Shown here piece after piece: positions 60,269 through 64,000 of a stretch of 64,000 nt of DNA; the first letter of the stretch is position 1; every line of letters starts with the position of its first letter. The notes beneath the pieces were generated by a model, which was given only the letters and a program-made list of their open reading frames with translations, was not told the origin of the DNA and ran no database searches. The position numbers were made by a program, and so were the translations under genes. The stretch is from Mycolicibacterium neoaurum (GTDB lineage Bacteria; Actinomycetota; Actinomycetes; Mycobacteriales; Mycobacteriaceae). Location of the stretch: positions 3,782,001 to 3,846,000 of the forward strand of contig NZ_JAQIIX010000002.1 of the NCBI RefSeq assembly GCF_036946495.1, in the 5' to 3' direction.

Positions 60269-60400
60269 TGAGCAGTTGCCTGCGCAGGGTCGGTCCCTGC
60301 TGCCTGGCACATCCAGTCAGATCCGCCCGAATACGTCGGCTCGGCTGCGCGAACGTTGCGCCGCCCACGAAGAGCCGCCCACAGCAAGGAAGAGTCACCG

Positions 60401-60742
60401 ATGAACACGCTTGACTTCGTCGACCAGGCGTCGCTGCGCGACGATATCCCGGTATTCGGCCCCGGCGACACCGTCAACGTGCACGTCAAGGTCATCGAGG
60501 GTTCCAAGGAACGTATCCAGGTCTTCAAGGGTGTCGTGATCCGGCGCCAGGGCGGCGGTTCCCGCGAGACCTTCACCGTGCGCAAGGAAAGCTACGGCGT
60601 CGGCGTCGAGCGGACCTTCCCCGTGCACTCGCCCAATATCGACCACATCGATGTCGCCACCCGCGGTGACGTCCGTCGCGCCAAGCTGTACTACCTGCGC
60701 GAACTGCGTGGCAAGAAGGCCAAGATCAAGGAAAAGCGCTGA
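60401..60742 (+). CDS. rplS: 50S ribosomal protein L19
   Basis: 113 aa, the standard length. Contains DIPVFGPGDTVNVHVKVIEGS, RIQVFKGVVIRRQGGG, GVGVERTFPVHSPNIDHIDV and YYLRELRGKKAKIKEKR. The ATG at 60401 follows AAGGAAGAG; the frame is open 45 nt earlier, but that would not match L19. Confidence 0.98.
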   Translation: MNTLDFVDQASLRDDIPVFGPGDTVNVHVKVIEGSKERIQVFKGVVIRRQGGGSRETFTVRKESYGVGVERTFPVHSPNIDHIDVATRGDVRRAKLYYLRELRGKKAKIKEKR

Positions 60743-60803
60743 CGCTGGCCTGTCAGGTCATGACGACACGCCCGCCGGTCCGGCTGCTTTCAGCCATGCT
60801 GGC

Positions 60804-60809
60804 TACCCT
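60804..60809 (+). promoter_or_regulatory. TACCCT -10 element, leaderless start of lepB
   Basis: Same hexamer and same six-base gap to a GTG as at 32814. Gives lepB its own transcript inside the rplS-rnhB cluster. Confidence 0.5.
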
Positions 60810-60815
60810 GATGCC

Positions 60816-61625
60816 GTGACCGACGACGCCGAGGAAACCGCCAATCCGGAATCGGGTACCGATACCGACGGCGACGAGCAGCGCAAGCCGAAGAAGAAGG
60901 GCGGCGCCCTGCGTGAAGGCGCCATCCTGGTCACCATCGCGCTTGTCCTCTACTACGTGATGCTGACCTTCGTCGCCCGTCCGTACCTGATCCCCTCGGA
61001 GTCGATGCAGCCGACGCTGCACGGTTGTCCCGGCTGCGTCGGTGATCGGATCATGGTGGACAAGCTCACCTTCCGGTTCACCGAGCCCGAGCCCGGCGAT
61101 GTCGTCGTCTTCAAGGGTCCGCCGAACTGGAACATCGGCTACAAGTCGATCCGCTCGGACAACACCGCGATCCGCTGGGTGCAGAACGCGCTCTCGTTCA
61201 TCGGCTTCGTCCCGCCCGACGAGAACGATCTGGTGAAGCGTGTGATCGCGGTCGGCGGGCAGACCGTCCAGTGCCGTGCGGCCACCGGTCTCACGGTCGA
61301 CGGCAAGAAGCTCAACGAGCCCTACCTCGACCCCACCACCATGAATGCCGACCCGGCGGTCTACCCGTGCCTGGGCAACGAGTTCGGGCCGGTGACCGTG
61401 CCCGAAGGCAAGCTGTGGGTGATGGGTGACAACCGCACGCACTCGGCGGACTCGCGCTCCCGGTGCGCGAGCCTGCCCCAGGACGCACAGCGTGGGCTGA
61501 TCTGCACCGGCGACCCGGAGGCCGGTACGGTTCCGGTCGCCAATGTCATCGGCAAGGCGCGGTTCATCGCGTGGCCGCCGGGCCGGTGGGGCGGCGTGGA
61601 CAGCGTGAACCCGCAGATCGACTAG
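60816..61625 (+). CDS. lepB: Signal peptidase I
   Basis: 269 aa. Charged cytosolic N-terminus, one TM helix (about 36-54), then the peptidase domain: catalytic Ser63 in PSESMQPTL and Lys141 in LVKRVIAVGG, with VMGDNRTHSADSR as box E. Removes signal peptides of secreted proteins. The GTG start coincides with the predicted +1. Equivalent of Rv2903c. Confidence 0.96.
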   Translation: MTDDAEETANPESGTDTDGDEQRKPKKKGGALREGAILVTIALVLYYVMLTFVARPYLIPSESMQPTLHGCPGCVGDRIMVDKLTFRFTEPEPGDVVVFKGPPNWNIGYKSIRSDNTAIRWVQNALSFIGFVPPDENDLVKRVIAVGGQTVQCRAATGLTVDGKKLNEPYLDPTTMNADPAVYPCLGNEFGPVTVPEGKLWVMGDNRTHSADSRSRCASLPQDAQRGLICTGDPEAGTVPVANVIGKARFIAWPPGRWGGVDSVNPQID

Positions 61626-61636
61626 GAGCCCGTGCT

Positions 61637-62371
61637 GTGCCGGCGAGTTGGCCGCCTCGACCCGTAATTCGCAGGTCCGGCCTGCGCACCCTGGAATCGG
61701 CGCTCTACCGCAACGGGCTGGGCCCGGTGGCCGGTGTCGACGAGGTGGGCCGCGGCGCATGCGCCGGTCCGCTGGTGGTCGCGGCCTGCGTGCTCGGCCC
61801 CAACAAGTTCAAAAGCCTTGCCGCCCTTGATGACTCCAAGAAGCTCACCGAAGTCGAACGGGAACGGCTGTTCCCGCTGATCCGGCGGTACGCGCTGGCC
61901 TATCACATCGTCTTCATACCGTCGGTCGAGGTCGACAGGCGCGGGGTGCACCACGCGAACATCGAGGGCATGCGGCGTGCGGTGGCGGGGCTGCCGCTGC
62001 GCCCGGGCTATGTGCTCTCCGACGGCTTCCGGGTTCCCGGGCTGCCGATGCCCTCGCTGCCGGTGATCGGCGGGGACGCCGCGGCGGCTTGCATCGCGGC
62101 GGCTTCGGTGTTGGCCAAGGTCAGCCGGGACCGCTTGATGGTGGCGATGGACCGCCAACACCCTGGCTACGGCTTTGCCGAACACAAGGGTTACAGCACG
62201 CCGGTCCACACGGCCGCCCTGGAAACACTCGGGCCGTGCGCCGAACACCGGTACTCGTTTGCGAACGTCCGGCGAGTCGCGGGCCAGGGTGCCATGGTGC
62301 GCAGCTTTGATGGTGACGCCGGGTGGGGAATGATGGATGCCAACCTAGACGAAGGACAGCAGAGCAGATGA
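61637..62371 (+). CDS. rnhB: Ribonuclease HII
   Basis: 244 aa. Cleaves RNA in RNA-DNA hybrids and removes misincorporated ribonucleotides. Catalytic D35-E36 in GVDEVGRGACAGPLVVAA, further acidic residues in VLSDGF and the HPGYGFAEHKGY block. GTG at 61637 gives the usual short N-terminus; another GTG at 61632 is out of frame. Its stop overlaps the DUF2469 start (ATGA). Confidence 0.95.
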   Translation: MPASWPPRPVIRRSGLRTLESALYRNGLGPVAGVDEVGRGACAGPLVVAACVLGPNKFKSLAALDDSKKLTEVERERLFPLIRRYALAYHIVFIPSVEVDRRGVHHANIEGMRRAVAGLPLRPGYVLSDGFRVPGLPMPSLPVIGGDAAAACIAAASVLAKVSRDRLMVAMDRQHPGYGFAEHKGYSTPVHTAALETLGPCAEHRYSFANVRRVAGQGAMVRSFDGDAGWGMMDANLDEGQQSR

Positions 62372-62673
62372 GTGCCGAGGATCTCGAGAAGTACGAAACC
62401 GAGATGGAGCTCTCGCTGTACCGCGAGTACAAGGACATCGTCGGGCAGTTCAGCTATGTGGTGGAGACCGAACGACGGTTCTACCTCGCCAACAGCGTCG
62501 AGATGGTGCCACGAAACGCAGACGGTGAGGTCTACTTCGAGCTGCGTCTCGCCGACGCCTGGGTGTGGGACATGTACCGCCCGGCGCGCTTCGTCAAACA
62601 GGTGCGGGTCATCACCTTCAAGGACGTCAACATCGAAGAGGTCGAGAAGCCCGAGCTGCGCCTACCCGACTGA
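62368..62673 (+). CDS. DUF2469 family protein
   Basis: 101 aa, strongly conserved across actinobacteria next to rnhB (Rv2901c). Reads MSAEDLEKYETEMELSLYRE and ends VEKPELRLPD. Rich in acidic and aromatic residues, no membrane segment, no known catalytic motif. Function unknown. Confidence 0.93.
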   Translation: MSAEDLEKYETEMELSLYREYKDIVGQFSYVVETERRFYLANSVEMVPRNADGEVYFELRLADAWVWDMYRPARFVKQVRVITFKDVNIEEVEKPELRLPD

Positions 62674-62715
62674 CCATCGGGAATATGCGCCCGGCCGCTC
62701 GGGTATGTACACGGC

Positions 62716-63135
62716 ATGGACAAAGCAGCCATCGACGCGATGAACCAGGCCGTGATCCAGGAGTTCCGCACCACCGGCGGTACGGCGGGCGGCGTTTTCG
62801 CCGGTAAGCCGCTGATCTTGTTGCACCATATCGGCGCCAAGTCGGGGACCGAGCGCATCGCGCCGCTGGTACCTCTCATCGACGGCGACAAGGTCTACAT
62901 CTTCGCCAGCAAGGGTGGCGCGGACACCGACCCCGACTGGTACCGAAACCTGGTTGCGCACCCGCGGGTCACGGTCGAACGCGGAACCGAGACCTACCAG
63001 GCGTCGGCCCGGGTTCTCGAAGGCGCCGAGCGGGACGAGGTGTACGCCAAACAGGTTGCGCTGGAACCGCAGTTCGGGGAGTACCAGCGTAAGACCGACC
63101 GGGTGATCCCGGTGGTGGAGCTGGTCCGCTCCTGA
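62716..63135 (+). CDS. F420-dependent nitroreductase/quinone reductase family (Ddn-like)
   Basis: 139-aa split beta-barrel protein of the deazaflavin-dependent Ddn/Fgd-like family. Typical blocks: LILLHHIGAKSGTERIAPLVPL (the KSG turn binds the cofactor phosphate), YIFASKGGADTDPDWYRNL and HPRVTVE. Would use reduced F420 to reduce quinones or nitro compounds. Stands alone between DUF2469 and the CoA-transferase. Confidence 0.87.
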   Translation: MDKAAIDAMNQAVIQEFRTTGGTAGGVFAGKPLILLHHIGAKSGTERIAPLVPLIDGDKVYIFASKGGADTDPDWYRNLVAHPRVTVERGTETYQASARVLEGAERDEVYAKQVALEPQFGEYQRKTDRVIPVVELVRS

Positions 63136-63220
63136 CCGTGTGGGTGCGCGTCGACGAAGGTGAACACCCGGCTGTCGTGTCTGACTCCGTCGGCCTGCCG
63201 TTGAGCTGATCCAGGGTTGA

Positions 63221-63226
63221 TAGCTT
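63221..63226 (+). promoter_or_regulatory. TAGCTT -10 element, leaderless start of the CoA-transferase
   Basis: TANNNT element ending six bases before the GTG at 63233, the fifth case in this window of that exact spacing. Confidence 0.4.
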
Positions 63227-63232
63227 GACCGG

Positions 63233-64000
63233 GTGACTGGCGTGGCGCACGCACCTCTGGCCGGGGTGCGCATCATCGAGATATCGAGTTTCGTGGCGGT
63301 GCCGCTCGCGGGTATGACGCTCGCACAGCTGGGCGCGGAGGTGATCCGCGTCGATCCCGTCGGAGGTGCCGCCGACTACCGACGCTGGCCCGTAACCGAG
63401 GCCGGTGAGAGCATCTACTGGGCCGGACTGAACAAGGGCAAGCAGTCCGTCGCGGTCGACATGCGCTCGGCCGACGGCCGGCAGATCGTCCGCAAGTTGA
63501 TCGCCGATGCCGGCATCCTCATCACCAACGTCGCTGGGCGGCAATGGCATTCCTACGACGAGCTGGTTTCCCTGCGTCCCGACCTCATCCACGTCGAGAT
63601 CTCCGGACGCGCCGACGGGGGAACCGGCGTCGACTACACGGTCAATGCCGCGGTCGGTTTCCCGCTGGTCACCGGCCCCGCCGAGTTGAATGCCCCGGTC
63701 AACCACGTACTGCCGGCCTGGGACGTGTCCTGTGGGCTCTACACCGCGCTGGCCGTGGTCTCGGCACTGCGCGCACGCGATGCCGGTGCCGGTGGACAAC
63801 GCATCACGATACCGCTGGAGAACGTTGCGCTCGCCACGGCGGGCAACCTGAGTTTTCTCACCGAGGTCCTGCTCGGGGCAGGCGAACGTCCACGCCTCGG
63901 GAACTCCCTGTACGGCCAGTACGGTCAGAACTTCACCAGCAGCGACGGTGCGGTGTTCATGGTGGTCGCCTTGACCGGCAGGCATTTTCGGGATCTCGCC
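63233..64000 (+). CDS. Family III CoA-transferase (CaiB/BaiF), 3' end cut by window edge
   Basis: 256 codons in the window, continuing past the right edge. N-terminus LAGVRIIEISSFVAVPLAGM followed by LAQLGAEVIRVDPVGG, the CaiB/BaiF opening; LNKGKQSVAVDMRS is the CoA-binding stretch. Asp164 in LPAWDVSCG matches the position of the catalytic aspartate that forms the acyl anhydride. Substrate unknown; probably a carboxylic or steroid-type acyl-CoA. Confidence 0.9.
   Translation, partial: MTGVAHAPLAGVRIIEISSFVAVPLAGMTLAQLGAEVIRVDPVGGAADYRRWPVTEAGESIYWAGLNKGKQSVAVDMRSADGRQIVRKLIADAGILITNVAGRQWHSYDELVSLRPDLIHVEISGRADGGTGVDYTVNAAVGFPLVTGPAELNAPVNHVLPAWDVSCGLYTALAVVSALRARDAGAGGQRITIPLENVALATAGNLSFLTEVLLGAGERPRLGNSLYGQYGQNFTSSDGAVFMVVALTGRHFRDLA

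Noticed and set aside
1..64000. CRISPR arrays, rRNA and tRNA genes
   Set aside because: No regularly spaced repeats beyond coding minisatellites, and no cloverleaf or rRNA sequence recognised.

Overview
The window is high-GC actinobacterial DNA whose core gene order is the mycobacterial one: lipN / dsbA-like / VKOR / pyruvate carboxylase / rsmD / coaD, then sepIVA, then yceD-rnc-mutM-osmC-acyP-smc, ftsY-amt-glnB-glnD, ffh-amidohydrolase, dacB, rpsP-KH-rimM-trmD, lppW, rplS-lepB-rnhB-DUF2469. This is the Rv2971 to Rv2901c block of M. tuberculosis. The large PDIM/PGL lipid locus that lies between coaD and the sepIVA homologue in M. tuberculosis is absent, and accessory blocks sit at other seams. 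I infer an environmental, fast-growing Mycolicibacterium-type organism.

Layout. 1-8.6 kb: core metabolism and a disulfide-forming pair. 8.6-15.2 kb: accessory leftward block with a putative trimethylamine monooxygenase / TMAO demethylase operon (tmm, tdm, cupin) flanked by a sulfur-acquisition-type acyl-CoA dehydrogenase homologue and an SsuD-like monooxygenase. 15.4-22.6 kb: core rRNA/DNA maintenance genes ending in smc. 22.6-35.4 kb: a 13-kb insertion between smc and ftsY. It holds two type VII secretion (ESX) effector-like proteins with lipoprotein or membrane partners, much of it visibly poorer in GC, then a three-gene oxidase-accessory operon and a type 2 IPP isomerase. 35.5-46.2 kb: SRP (ftsY, ffh) and nitrogen control (amt-glnB-glnD behind a GlnR-type operator), with a molybdopterin oxidoreductase between. 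46.3-55.1 kb: a diflavin reductase, two tandem D,D-carboxypeptidases, and an N-acetylglutaminylglutamine amide (NAGGN) osmolyte operon. 55.2-64 kb: ribosomal/tRNA maturation genes, an IdeR-box-controlled secreted GjpA-like protein, lppW, rplS, lepB, rnhB and a truncated CoA-transferase.

Most striking is 27.3-32.7 kb. A 797-residue EspA/EspE-like effector is translationally coupled to a lipoprotein that is itself homologous to the effector's C-terminal domain. Next to it are two paralogous lipoproteins separated by a 41-codon ORF that may be an orphan effector tail. Together this looks like an effector/immunity (or decoy) cassette. Beside it a second ESX-like protein (WxG hairpin, proline-rich linker, C-terminal DUF5631/5632-like domain) is co-transcribed with a membrane protein carrying a duplicated C-to-C extracytoplasmic domain. 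Regulatory signals readable by eye include a 16/19 IdeR box, a four-half-site GlnR box, a four-copy 9-mer array upstream of sepIVA that resembles MtrA sites, and at least five promoters whose -10 element places the transcript start exactly on a GTG start codon.
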